This document shows positions 33,800 through 46,515 of a DNA stretch of 64,000 nucleotides, in pieces; the stretch's first letter is position 1, and every line of letters begins with the position of its first letter. Origin of the DNA: Ischnura elegans. Taxonomy: Eukaryota > Arthropoda > Insecta > Odonata > Coenagrionidae. Position numbers and translations under genes: made by a program. Location: contig NC_060259.1 in the NCBI RefSeq assembly GCF_921293095.1, positions 123,497,649 through 123,561,648 of the forward strand. The letters run 5' to 3'. Below the pieces are notes generated by a model. That model searched no databases, was not told the DNA's origin, and saw only the letters and a program-made list of their open reading frames with translations.

Positions 33800-36324
33800 C
33801 CCTAGAAGGGCACACTGGGGTCCGGTGGACCCCAGAAGTTTTTTTCTTTGCTGTAACTTTTGTAATGCACAAAATATTGAAAGCTCTTACCAATGTAAAT
33901 TTCCTTTTATATCTTAGTAAAAGTTTCTAGTGTGTGGTGATTTTTTCAACGTGCTTATTGCTTTATAATTTAATATTGAAAATGGTCTGGGGTCCATTGG
34001 ACCCCAGTGTGCACTTCATGAAATTTTTTTGAAATTGCGAAAAAAAATTAACACATTTGTTTATAGCCTTTTTTGCTGCAAATTCATTTTTTATAATCGT
34101 ATTTATACGTTTAAAGTAATTGAAATGCAATTTATCATTTTTTATCACTTTGGGATTTTTGAGGGCATCAACTTTTTTTGTGAAATATCTTCGTTTCCTC
34201 TTTTGCAAATAATTTAAGAATTTCGGAGTGAAAGATGTACGAACAAACTTCAATGGAATGGATTGTAGAGCAATATTTTTGAACATATATTACTCATAAT
34301 AGTAAACTATTCATCAAACATTGACGTTTGAAATCATTTGGAGATCGAAAGAGAGAGCGAAAAATGGGTTTTGGATCTGCCTGGACCAAAAGGAGCAGCG
34401 CGCGACGTCAAAACTCCCCGGCAAGCTTGGGAATTACTGTTGGATAGCGCTTTACGAAATAAAATAATGACGCACACAAATGAGGAAATACAACGGCAGC
34501 GTCAAAATGTCACAATTCCTCAATCGTACCACGGTGATGTAGATGTTGAGGAGATTGGGGCTTTTTTTGGACTTCTATTCTTTTCTGGGGTGCAGAAGAC
34601 GTGCAACACAAATTTGTATGAACTGTGGTCAACTGAGTTTGGATCTACGTTGTATCAATGCACCATGTCTCTCTGCACCGATTCCTGTTTTTGCTGTCAA
34701 CCTTGCATTTTGATGATAAAAACACCAGAATGCAGCGTAGAACGATCGATAATTTTGCGTCAATTCGTGAAATTTGGGAAGGGTTTGTAGATAATTGCAA
34801 GAAATATTACACTCCTCATGAGCATTGTACTGTAGATGAACAACTTCTCGGTTTTCGAGGCCGTTGTCCCTTTCGGATATATATGAAAGGATAGCAAGAT
34901 AAGTATGGCATAAGAATTGTAATGATGAATGATGCAAAAACGTTTTACATGGTAAATGCCTGTCCTTACATAGGAAAAGTAGTTACCAATCCAGATGAAA
35001 CTGTTCCGACATATTATGTACGGACATTGTCAACACCAATTCATGGCACGAATAGAAATATTACGTGCGACAATTGGTTCACTTCTGTTGAGCTTGTAAA
35101 GAAGATGCTAAAAAATTATTCAATAACGATGGTGAAAATTCGTAAAAACAAGCGTCAAATTCCAGTGGATTTTACAAGAAGTGCTGTTGTTCAATCTTCA
35201 CGATTTGCCTTTGACCCTGACATGACCCAGGTGTCTTTCACACCGAGAAGAAATAAAATAGTGCTTTTGTTGTCATCTTTTCATTTGGATGGAGCTATAA
35301 ATGAAGACAATGGAAAGCCCGAGATTATTTGCATGTATAATGCCACTAAAGGAGGAACAGACACATTTGATCAACTGTGTCATGAATATACAACAGCCAG
35401 AAAAACCCTTCGATGGCCAATGCAGATTTTCTATAGCATGCTAGACCAAGCTGGTATAAACGCAATGGTTCTTTACTCTCATATTTATAGTAATGAAAAA
35501 ATAAACCGGAGAACATTTTTTGAAAAACTTGGCTTTGTCACTCTTCAAACCTCATTTGCATCAACGGATTTTGAAAAAAAAACCTGCGTTCTTCAATTAG
35601 TAATACCATTGCGGAAATTTTAAAAATTGAAATATCAGCAATTGATAAACCTGAAATCCTTCAAAGCAAAATACGATGTGGCTTCTGCCCAAGGAATAGA
35701 GACAGAAAAACAAGAATTATATGCTCATCGTGCCACGCTCCGATGTGTGACGAGCACCTAAGTTATCTGTGTACTACCTGTACTGGAGTGAGAAATTAAC
35801 AACAAAGCATTTTTTTCTAAAAATTTATATTTCACCTGTAAAATAAATAATAGTAATGTACAATTTGGAGCAATAGGAAGTCCTAATAAAATTTGTGAAA
35901 AAAAATTTTAAAAAATACACAGGAAAATTTTGTTGTTTTCAATTGTTAAAATTAATACGTTTTATGGAAAGAAAAAATATGAAACATTTTTTTACATGAA
36001 CTACACAATGTAATACTTAAGCTGTTAAAACTATTTGTCTGTACATCTAAAACATTTGTAAGAGTAAATAAAAGTAGGATTGGTGACTTTCTTAAAGAAT
36101 TTTTATGTTTTTAGAATGAAAAATATTGTTTTACTTTCATTTTAATATGTTTAAATAAGTTATATTTACATATTTGTGTAAGAAACACTTCTATTATTGA
36201 TATTTACTATACTAATAGTAAAAAAAATATCAGGATGTTGAAATTAAAAAAATTTAAAGTTATGGGGTCCGCTGGACCCCAGTGTGCACTTTATGATTGA
36301 AAAAAGAAGTGTGCACTTCTAGGG
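33800..36324 (+). mobile_element. piggyBac transposon, complete ends, inactive
   Basis: 2,525 bp flanked by TTAA on both sides (33796-33799, 36325-36328), the piggyBac target. The terminal inverted repeat CCCTAGAAGGGCACAC matches the other end at 15 of 16 bases. A palindromic module, GGGGTCC-(2-3 nt)-GGACCCC, occurs three times near the ends (about 33817, 33988 and 36265), usually next to GTGTGCAC; these are candidate subterminal transposase-binding repeats. The transposase gene inside is broken. Confidence 0.95.
34338..35799 (+). pseudogene. piggyBac transposase, three lesions
   Basis: The DDD-type transposase can be followed across the element. The N-terminal part (34338 frame) carries GAFFGLLFFSGVQKT. 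After a frameshift near 34670 the next frame has CTVDEQLLGFRGRCPF (first aspartate, 34835), CDNWFTSVELVKKM (second, 35069) and KGGTDTFDQLCHEYTTARKT (third, 35360). The spacings are 78 and 97 codons, close to the classic piggyBac enzyme. A TAG at 34892 interrupts the frame, and an A run near 35574-35582 shifts it again. The last part holds a cysteine-rich tail (CGFCPRNRDRKTRIICSSCH, ending CTTCTG), the zinc-binding domain of piggyBac proteins, with a stop at 35797-35799. All catalytic residues remain but the protein cannot be made. Confidence 0.93.
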
Positions 36325-36328
36325 TTAA

Positions 36329-37620
36329 ATAAGTGTGTGATATATAGTCTAGAATTGTCGATAACTTGTCGTAAAACACTGTAGTTAACACAAGATAACG
36401 TTGAAACCATTTCCACCGACCTTAGCCATTTGGCTGCACCTTACCGTGCTTAGAAAATGAGGATATTCACGAAAAAAATTGTGCTGTATTTTGTTTTTAA
36501 ATTGCCACAAATATGCTGCTTTAGGCTTTGTCAGCATCATTTATCTATTAATTTATTTATAGAGGTGGTAGAAATAATCCCCCTTGCTGTAAGAGGTGGA
36601 TGCCAATTGGAATTAAATATGGACACCTATTTGGTGTGAATAAGATGCAAGTACATTAAAGGGAAAAATAGGACGACATTGAAAAGATGATTTTTAACTT
36701 TTGTTCATCCTAAACTATGCTTTTATAGAAGATTTTATCCTTTTTTAAGCTGGTAGATGATATTTCTCATTAGGTTTTGACAATTCATTTGCCCTGTGTC
36801 GCTACATGGCCTCGGGTAGTTCCGAGAAAACTGTTCGATGAATGCATCTCAGAAATTGTAAATGATTAATTTTTAAAATCATGGTAGCGAAACACCAATA
36901 TATCCTCAAAATCGGAAGCAGACATTTTTCTGGGCGGAAATAGTTTGGCGTCTATGCACCTTCCGCCAGACGCCTATTCAGGCGGCTTCCTAGGGCAGCA
37001 TGTACACGTAGGCTGTTTCCACTCTGAGTTTTCTTTCCTCATAGGCTATCTCTTCGTATCATTTCTGTAGGATGCCTAGGAGATTTGGAGGAAATTGCGC
37101 GCGTTAGTCTTCCTTGGGATTTTATTGAGAAATAGAGCACAGGGCTTCAAATTAAGTTTCCTTGTGTTTAGAGGGGGTGGATATTTTCCGTGAGGAAATG
37201 GAGGTCGTTTCGGGGCGGCAAAACCGAGGCGGGGATTAGACCGAGGCGAGGATTAGGGTAAGGGGTGGGGGTAATCGAGTTCCCGTAATCATCCCCTCCC
37301 TCTCCGCCGTTGGTTGCGATGGAGAGAAGATTAGCCACCCCCTCCCCATCTGCTATTTAATGCCCCTCCCCCAAGGAATGAGCATGGTCCCTTGTCCGAC
37401 ATGCACCCCTTACCATTTCAAGCGATTATAAAAACTTAAATACCACTGAAACTATGCTTTTTCATTATTCCTTACACCTCGATATGGCTTCTAACACAAC
37501 AATTCTTTGTTTTTCTGTCACCATGGACACAAATAAGTACAGTAAAGAATCAGAAAGCAACTAAAATAAACAACAAATGAACTTCAGAAAATGAAGCAGA
37601 ATGATAACTTTGATTATGAT
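36329..37620. other. Anonymous DNA
   Basis: No gene seen. A purine-rich, GC-richer patch (about 37190-37400, repeated GAGGCGRGGATTAG words) stands out from its surroundings. Confidence 0.45.
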
Positions 37621-37779
37621 TAAAAACTTTTGGGCTGTGTCACCGTGTCAATTCTTGGGTGGCCCCAACGTTTCCCGACCGATGCTGGTCGCTAATCCCT
37701 TGAAAAAGCGACCAGCATCGGTCGGGAAACGTTGGGGCCACCCAAGAATTGACGCGGTGACACAGCCCAAAAGTTTTAA
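37621..37779. repeat. Near-perfect hairpin, 73-bp arms
   Basis: Arms 37621-37693 and 37707-37779 are reverse complements with very few differences around a 13-nt loop. Each arm contains ACTTTTGGGCTGTGTCACCG and, inward, GTTTCCCGACCGATGCTGG. The high identity implies recent formation or gene conversion. Confidence 0.92.
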
Positions 37780-38934
37780 TAATAATGACGAGCACCCGCG
37801 AAAGTTTTAACGCAGAATGATAACGTATAAAAAAATCATGTGTAAAAGTGATGGGGGTCATTCATCATTCCTTCCCCCACCCCCTCCTCCCTCCGTGTCA
37901 CGTCACATTTGGATGCCTTAGAAACATATTGGAGCAAATCAATTGTTGTTGATTTTGAGCTATCCATAGCAACCGACTTCATAATTTTCAATGGTCTGGA
38001 AACACAATTGCGCAAGACATGCTTACACTTTGGATGGACAGGTAGCAGCAAATACGGAGGAATTCACCACAAAATATTAGTAAAGGCAACCCGCAATACA
38101 ACAATGCATTCCCAGAAGAATTTTTGGCTACGAGTGTACCCCTTGCAACATTGGTGCCATTGGTAAATCTTACTTACCAATGGCAATTCTGATATAACGT
38201 ATCCTTTTAAACTCGTTGCAATGGTAGAGCAAAAGCCTCCTCCTTGGCCTCTAAATGTAACCGCGGGCGTGACGCGAATTCGTCGTAATTATCTCTGCTA
38301 ACAAGAATAAAGCCGGCATCTTCTATCGAATCTGCTGTTAATATCTTCCATTTGTCCTGTGGAAGCACAGGTACTATAAAATTTTCTTTGAGTGACTATA
38401 ACAACCTATGGTTCTGAATGCGTTTAAGGCATTGTAATAACGATGGATTTTTGTTATCTAAATAGTTACTTGGTAAGTCGTGATGAACTTTTTCTCTATC
38501 GATAAGATTTGCGTAGTTACAATTGGCGGTACTAACTTTGATATCCTATGGGCCTTTATATTTAAAATTTTACATTTTCCCGAACTTTTTTTATAAGAAG
38601 CACTTGAAGAACAGATCATTTGGATCTCATCACAATAATGACGAGTTCGTGTGCGCGTAAGCTTGTATGGTGATAGCGTTTAGCAAGCTATATCGGTTTG
38701 CACTTTCTTATGACCTCATTGCATTTCTTTTTAATAAATCGAGTTCAACCCACTGTCTTAATGCGTAGAACTTCGATCCTTGATTATGATACTGTTAGTC
38801 ACCAAGCCGCACAGCTAGCTAATACCTACATCTGGCAGAGCTCTTGCAATTTAATCCACGAGAAGGACTTCCACTTTGATTCCTGATCCAATAAGAGCTC
38901 TTAGAGTATCGCATCTGATAATGAGTCCTCTCAA
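37780..38934. other. Anonymous DNA
   Basis: No recognised gene or element. Confidence 0.45.
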
Positions 38935-39190
38935 ATGGATTTCAAGTGATTAACTCCGGTTGGAGTGACATCATTGGACGGTTATTTTTTAACGGAATCT
39001 CCCTTACCCCAAAGTCCCAAGGGTATTAAAATGAATGGCAGTCTCCCATTCCCTCATTATGATGTCCACCACGCATTATTTCCTTCAACTCTCTTCATTG
39101 CTACCGTACAGAAGGGATCTACATTCCCTTTGGATTCCTTGACCTTATATTCCTAAGTCCAGTTTCTTTATCTGCCACGAGGAACCATAG
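38935..39190 (+). repeat. Dispersed repeat pair, copy 2 (partner 28400-28790)
   Basis: Diverged copy, about 260 bp, of the block near 28550-28790; see that entry. Ends undefined. Confidence 0.55.
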
Positions 39191-39959
39191 GAGTTTATGT
39201 ACCAACGTCGTGTCCCTGCATCTATAAAAGGAGCAGTAACTTCTGGTGAAGGGTATTGTTGATATGTCTCGTAAAAGAGGTAACTTCTTTTTCCGATAAA
39301 AATATCTTGCGAGTTTTCAAACTCCTTGATGTTGGCTGAGCGAGATATTTTCTTCGTTTTTTTTTGTCGGGCAATGCGACTGTTGTATTGTACTCGAGTA
39401 CGATACATTCTGCTAGATGCAAATACTAGAGTAGGTACTATACTAGATCTCTAGTATAGTACCTGCATGTATTGTACTCGCACGAAAGGCCTGCATGAAT
39501 TTGAATTAAAAAGTTTAATTTATCGTCTTTGCTGAGATTCATTTTTAGATTTTTTAATTCTACACCAAGAAAAACTTCATGCGAGATTTTAAAATACTGC
39601 GATGAGAGCAAAAGATGATAGTTCTCGCTTTTTGATGAGCAGTGTAAAGGCTGCACGAAATGGTTTGGTGAACTATAATTTAAAATAATAAACGGTCTTG
39701 GGTGTTTTCGTGTGAGCAGAAATTTATTAAAAGCAAAGAAATGAATACTGCGCATCATTCAAACCAACTCCAATGCTGAAACTCTCTGGCAGGCCATCAG
39801 GATTTCCATTCACCCAACGCCCTTCATCCCTCCATCCAAAACCACCCTTCCTCATCTTCAGCTTGCCTCATGTTTTTCCTTTACAATTCGTATGTTATTG
39901 ACTCTCTTTTTCTAATCAGAGGGAACTTGACATATTCATATTGTCACCCCAATTCAACC
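39191..39959. other. Anonymous DNA with a 14-bp hairpin
   Basis: AGGTACTATACTAG (39433-39446) is inverted exactly at 39451-39464. TATTGTACTCG words flank it on both sides. No gene. Confidence 0.5.
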
Positions 39960-40497
39960 ACTTTGCCTGAACATTAGATGGACAATGGATATAGCTGTAA
40001 GGACGTCAGGAAGAGAAGTGCGTTAGCAAAGGAGGCGATCAGAAACAGGTAGGAGCTTATGAGAGCATGGTTATGTAAGAGTTTAAAGAAATTGTTAGTT
40101 AAGAGTCTGATACGGGGTGTAGTGATTTACAGGGCTGAAAAGTGGACGCTGAAGGAGGAGGATGAGAGAAAAGTTGAGGCATTCAAGGTGTGGGTGTGAA
40201 GAAGAATGGAGAGGGTGAAATGGACAGACAGGAGGAAGAACAACCAAGTGTTGGACATGATGGGTGAAGAGAGGGAACTTATAAATGAGATACGGAGGAG
40301 ACAAGGTATGAATGGAGCGAGTACTTAGCGGGGAGGGGGTGTTGAAAACAGTGTTAGAGGATAGAATGTTGGGTAAACGAAGGGAGAGGAAGGAAAAGAA
40401 TATAATTTTTATAAATAGAATGGAAGGGAGTAGGACTTATTGTGAATTAAAGAGGGAAGTCCATGAAAGGAGAGGGGACTGCCGGAATACGTCTTAA
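39960..40497 (+). pseudogene. Decayed RTE-type LINE, C-terminal end
   Basis: In shifting plus-strand frames: IRGVVIYRAEKWTLKEEDER, VEAFKVWV, RRMERVKWTDRRKNNQVLDM, then (frame 40312-40497) GVLKTVLEDRMLGKRRERKE and GSRTYCELKREVHERRG. This is the post-RT segment of RTE-like LINE proteins, also present in the better copy at 54283-55539 (GSEAWTMTAAEKARIEAFEM, CYRRMMKIKWIDRVSNEEV). Internal stops and frameshifts make it a relic, and it clearly comes from a different lineage than the 54-kb copy. Confidence 0.8.
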
Positions 40498-43400
40498 ACA
40501 ATCCAACTTCAGGACTTCATCGATAGAATGCATAAATAACTATACCAACCTATCCGTTGTAAGTATGGTATCGAATTACTCCTGTATCTCCGTAAGTCAT
40601 AAACTTTCTCTTAAGTGCCCTCAATGAGAATATGGCAAGTATACCTAGTAAGCTTGTGCATGGCTTTAGGAACCTGTAAGAAATGAAAGGAATGGGATTA
40701 GAGGTAAATTATATTTGGAAGCACTAAGTATTTATACCACAACATATGACATTGTTTACCCGATGGTTATTAGAAATTCTATGGATAAAAATGTTTTTAT
40801 ATTTTAAACATTCGTTTATGTTCTCCTGAAATATTCTCATTGAGTTTAAATATGTTTAAAAGCTATGAATTCGGAGATACGAGGATTATTGGTAATCAAA
40901 ATTAAAATGGATGAATTGGAGTTTTATTGAAGTATTCTTACGATTATGGTTGGTAGGTCAGGTAGGTCAAATCTTTTCTCCTTCTTGTAAAGGAGCTTAT
41001 TTTCACGAAAATTTTAGAATACACGAATCAGAGTATCGTCGAACTATGTGCATTTAAGTTTTGAATTCAAAATCAAGGAATTTAATCTAAATTCAATGAT
41101 AATAATCAAAAGTAAAACCATTCGTGATTTCAGTGAAAGTTGATAGGTACTTTTCCTGCCATATTCTCATGGAGTATAATTACGTAAAAGTATTATGACT
41201 TGGGAGAAATGAGGCTATTCCAAAGGCATAATTAAAAGGAATTAATTAGAGTTATTATTAAAGTATTCCAAAGACTAAGGCACGTCAGTTACTCCAAATC
41301 TTCTGTTCTTCTAAGGAAGAAACTTATTTTTGTGAAAGAAAAAAATCGCTCTATATAGAGATAAAAAATCTAATTAGATTAAAAACGAGGTTCGAATTTT
41401 AATAGTAAAAATCAAGGTAATCGTGGTCGAGCCATGATCTTTGGGTTTTGATTCTAACCAGATTTTTTAAAATTCGATCTTGATCACTCCTTTTTATCTC
41501 AGCAGCGTAAATACCGGCCCGTGATAGTGTAATCCGTTCCATGCTTAAAATAATTTTCTTTCAGGACGGTAAAATTGGAAAGCACGTCCTCGCTTACCCG
41601 AGAAAGCATCTCAATCAATTCCTTAAAAATTTTTGAATCTAAATTTTTCGAAGCGGTGATTCTAACAGTTAACCCTCGAGGCGTGATAAAGTGATCGCAT
41701 CTATTTTTAGCACCAATAATTTGCGTTGAAAATGGCATTATGTGCCGAAACCTGGGTCGGTAGAAATATGGAAATGGACACGCGCTTTAACTATTCTAAA
41801 TACCAAAGATTTCCACGGAATTACTTCGCAAATTGTGTCTTATTATCTTTACATAGCCGTCTGCCTTCCATTTGTCTCAAATTCACACTTTTAAATAATA
41901 TTTCTTTCCGTCACGACGTTTAAGGAAGTTTATTTTTCAAATACTTTCATGTGCTTGCTTCTTGAAATTAGTTTAAATCCTGTATCCTTGGTTCTGTGAT
42001 GTATGCTTTCTGCTTTAAATGTAGTCTGTATGATCTCTATTGATGCTAATATCTAGATTTCATATTTTTAACGCTATTTTCGTTCGATTTTATGTTTAAA
42101 ATCGCGTAAAACTTATGCCCCCCACTTTCAATTGTACGGGTACCTGAACTCACATTAACATCTCTAGAACCAACTTAAAATGAATAAAATGCTGCTTTTT
42201 TATAACGTCACTCGGATATAACGTTAAAAATCTTCTGGTCCCTTTGATGACGTTATCACCAAGCTTCACTGTATGTGTCAATATCCCTGCGGTAAACCCC
42301 TGTATATTTCGGATTGTTTACAACCTGAAAGATTAAAACAATGCAAAGGCTAATCCAGTTTTTTTAATTGTGAAAAAATAGTCATTATATTATGGGTTCC
42401 GTGCGAAATATTATTTTAAACAACTCGAAGTGTTCCTCACAAGATATTATCATTAATATTTTGATTGTCGTTGCTGTGACGTAACTGAATGATATATTTA
42501 CATGTAAAATACATATACTATACATTCCTTCCGTTAGAATTACTTCACTACTAATGGCAGAACTAATTTAGGTCTTATTATTTTTCAGTGTTAAATATTT
42601 CCGTGGCATTGGGGATAAAATTATGAAAGTCAGTCTAAATACACCTTTGACAGCTTAATCGTCCCAAAAATCATAGCGAAACTGTCTTATCGTTAATTAT
42701 GTAGTTTTCACAGAATAAGCATTATTTTTTTATTGGTCATTTTTCATTGTGTCAGAATCATTGATGAACGCCAATAGCTTGCGTTGAAAAAAGGAAATAA
42801 TAAAAAAACACTAACAGCTCTCTGCATTCTATATTGAGGAGGGATACAAGTTCTCGTCTAGTTCTAGGCTGCACCTCGGAGATTACTGGACGCTGAGGTC
42901 AGTGGCGTGGGAAGCAGTAGATTAGCTGCAGTTTACCACTGGCACATTATGAGTGCATCTGCATTCTTTAGTCAGCGTGCAGGTGGTCCATTAGTCGGAA
43001 CCCTTGGTTGCACTTTTAAATGCCAGTTCAGCTTGGCCGCTCAATCTTTCCCACACCCTATACACTGAACCATAGACCGTTCTCACACTGAAGATCCTCC
43101 AAGGATGTATTAGTTAATTGCTGTTAAAGATTTCATCCTGATATTTGAAGCTGGAAGAGGGAACGACAATACATAACACTATATCACCTTCATTTCATCT
43201 TCCAATATTGAATTGAGAATTTTTTTCTCAAAATCTCAATCTCTTCCTTTGCTTCGATCGATATTTCTTCGTGGTTATTGTTCTCGCTGCAGTTTGGAAA
43301 TTATCCTTTTTAATCAGGTAGCTCACGTCCTAAATCTAGTGTATGTATGGCATTTTCCTGCGAGAAGTCCAGAGTGAAAAATAATTATAGCTATGCGCGT

Positions 43401-44005
43401 AGGACTAAGATGGAAACGAACAAAAATCACGTGACTTCCTCTCCCGTCTCTCCGTGTGAAAATAGATGGCTGAATACCGCTATAGCGTGTGTGTTCGTTC
43501 TGTTTGAAAATGTCATTTCCCATGAAATTAATGCGAATAAGTGATGGCATCAGTATTTGAATAAATTTATCTTTAGGTAGTGAACTTGTGCATTCCCACG
43601 TTGGCCCCTGCTTTTGTTTACTGCGCAGTTGCCAGGAGCGCTCTTGTTTATATTTACTCGGAGGTTAACAGTGCCTCCTTGCCTCGAATCCTCTTGTTTA
43701 TGCTTCTTCAGCGTTTCCAGTGATATTGCACAAGTGCATCAAACATACTCCTCCCTTCCCTCCATCACTATCCAATGCCCCTGACCTTACCATTAGCTCC
43801 ACCATCCACTCCTCCCCGTATCCTTCTTATTTATCCTTCACCTTCCGACGGAAATAGAAAAAAATGACGTTTCATCGGTTTAATTACGCATTAAAAATCT
43901 GTGCGGGAAAGTCGAAGCTGTTGAGCAGCACTGGTCGAAATTCGTACTCACATCTCACTCTTCCATTTCATTCCTTGCTCAGTATTTGTGATTCATATCA
44001 CCAAG
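40498..44005. other. Anonymous DNA, 3.5 kb
   Basis: No gene I recognise. A 79-codon minus-strand frame (41499-41738) looks protein-like (ITPRGLTVRITASKNLDSK) without a known family. A hairpin motif of the CGAAAC/GTCGG type lies at about 41727-41765 (see findings). A protein search of the stretch would be worthwhile. Confidence 0.4.
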
Positions 44006-44206
44006 TTTTTTTTTATTTATTCATCTCAATTACTCCCGAAAGCAGCGCAATGAGGCCTTTACAACGGGAGTTTAAACAGTCAACAACAGACGATCACACA
44101 CACCCATGTCCTACAAAGGGAAACTTATACGGGTGGGATTCGAACCCGTGACCTTCGGTCTGGCAGGCGAGGACTTGTAGTCGCCACCGAGGCCGACGAG
44201 AAGTTA
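44006..44206 (-). mobile_element. tRNA-derived SINE
   Basis: On the minus strand the head reads CTCGGTGGCGACTACAAG (A-box-like), followed at normal tRNA spacing by GGTCACGGGTTCGAATCCCA (strong B box GGTTCGAATCC). A roughly 120-bp body follows, then an A-rich tail read as AATAAATAAAAAAAAA (44006-44021). This is pol III SINE architecture. The 5' end is approximate and no target duplication was found. It is too long and too poorly folded to be a tRNA gene. Confidence 0.75.
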
Positions 44207-46515
44207 TGGATATAATAATAATTTCGTTTATTTTCATGGGCCTTGGGAAAATGAGAAAATTAATGTACTGCACTCTACATTTTCAGCATTGGTAGATAAA
44301 TAAAGGAAAAGATTTAAATAAATACAAATTGCAGACAATTGCAACCAGTGCAGATCGCCAAGAGCATGCAAAAATTCAGCAAAACAATATTTTGAAAAAT
44401 AATTAAATACATAAATTATCGCACTTAGATGTAACAGACCAATTACAAGAATTTAAGATGATAACTCGGTATGATAATTATGTCAAACGAACAATTTTTT
44501 TAAAGAAACCATATCATTAGGACAACACCGTGATCTGGCACAATTCTAAATTTAGTTAACTATTTAATCACATGTGTATCAATAAAAATAACAATAATGA
44601 TTAGGATAAACCTGTGTATAAACAAAATAAATTCAACTTGATGTTAAGTAGGCACTTTTCAGAAACCCACATGTGCTATGCTTAAATCGATTGATGTTTG
44701 TAATGCTTCTTATTTGGGCTGGGAGAGAGTACCATATTCGTGAGGCCGTTACTATGAATGATTTGGTCATATGAGGCGTGTGATGTTCTGGAATGTGGAG
44801 GTCAATGGTATTATTTCGGGTAGGTATATACTTCAGTTTTTCTTAGGAACTTCTCGTACAGGTATGGCAGGTAACCGGTCGCTAAGACACTAAAGGCTAG
44901 AGGTATTATCAGAAGGGTGCGATGCTCTTTATACTTAAGCCAGTTCAGGCTATATTAAAAAGATGCTATGGATGCATTAGATGGCATGCCATTATTTTAT
45001 GAATCGCGGTGGACATTAAATGTTGCATACGTACTGAATCTTACGCTGCCAGATGTTTTTATCTTAGTTTTGAATGAAATCGTTTCAGGCTTGAGGTGGT
45101 GGGATTGCGATATATCAACTAGAGAATTTAAATAATTAATGGTTATTTCCACATTTCAATTTAATTCTACTACTGACCCATGGTTTCAACACTCTACGTT
45201 ATTTTCTTAGTCAATTTTATTCACTTAATTCCACCTGGAGCGCTGCTTGCACACTCGCCGTATTTTAACCGGTCAAACGATCGTGGTTGTTGTGACGGCG
45301 CCGGTGATCCACAGTGGCAATGAATGGAAGCTAACTGGATTTTTATCGGTACCGATGCATGGTTGATCGGTGCGCAAGCTCCCATGCCTTCCCATTGTTT
45401 AATAAAGGATTGTGGACTGCCGATATTATTACCAGCCGTCCAAAAACGGTGTGTGTGAAACTGAGCAAAAGTGTTATATTTTTAGAAAAAAAAACGCGTA
45501 AATAATTGAATATAATATGCCCATTTGTTTGAAAAATATGGAATGCATTACGCCTTATAATTATATTGGAAAGAAATATAAATTTTGGAGAGAACATATG
45601 AAATCACATCAGGCTTGACGTTTTGGAAATGCGATAAAGGTCTTTGAATCTGAGAATGACATAGGCTGTCGAAACCCTGGTCGGTAGTGGAGTTGTATGC
45701 TAAAGTGTAGACACTGCTATTTGCTATTTATACTTTATCAAGAGTTATCTTAGCTTCCCTCGCGTGCTTGAAAGTTGAAACACAATTCCTCAATGCTCCA
45801 TGAATTTATGCTTTGAGTTTTCCATAACCTTTGTAACTGGTTGGTGTCTGTCGTCTGAGGTAATTGTGGTGGATACCTGGCGTGAATTTTCCTAGCGCTG
45901 TGTTTCGTCTTCTTTGCGTCAGTCACCTATCAACCCTTGGCTTTGTTCTCACGCCAGCATTTCCTGCGTAAGCTTCCACATCTCGCGAACAGAGGAAACA
46001 ATCTTGCGTGCGCTTTGTAGCCATGTGCTTCTTGTCAAGGGAGCCAGCAGGGAGTTGTAAAAATAGTCCCCTTTCAATGCATCCATTCCACCGGATTTTG
46101 AAACTCCATCGCCTCTCCCGATTCTTCGACCCCTCAGCTTTCTTTTGGCGGTCGTCATCGCTGGAAATCGTCGGCCCATTCCAATCTAAATCATATAAAG
46201 CCTCTTTCGCGAGATGATGCTTGAAAGGCACCACTCATTCCCTTCCGTGCATTTATTTTTTCTTGGAAGGAAACAAAAAAATCTGCGAATAACGGCCGTG
46301 CTAAAGTAAAGAAATTAGCCAACACTATATGTATCGGCTACTGATACGAACATTCCTCTGCTTCCAAAATATTATTTTATGGGAATACTGGGCGTATAAT
46401 CGGTGCAAAAGATTGCGCAAATTGCGTTGGATAGAATTATATTACATCGTAAAACACCCAACTACCCCGTGTTCCTGCACCATCATGCTTCAGTGATAGC
46501 TTAAGAACTATACAA
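44207..46515. other. Anonymous DNA
   Basis: No gene called. Minus-strand frames at 45923-46234 lack motifs. A CTGAGAATGACA...TGTCGAAACC hairpin motif lies at 45650-45684 (see findings). Confidence 0.45.

Noticed and set aside
44131-44206. Possible tRNA gene
   Set aside because: Strong A- and B-box-like words, but no proper acceptor stem, and it continues into a body with an A-rich tail, which fits a SINE.
45923-46234. 103-codon minus-strand frame near the PLE
   Set aside because: No PLE or other motif, and a second overlapping frame is equally open.
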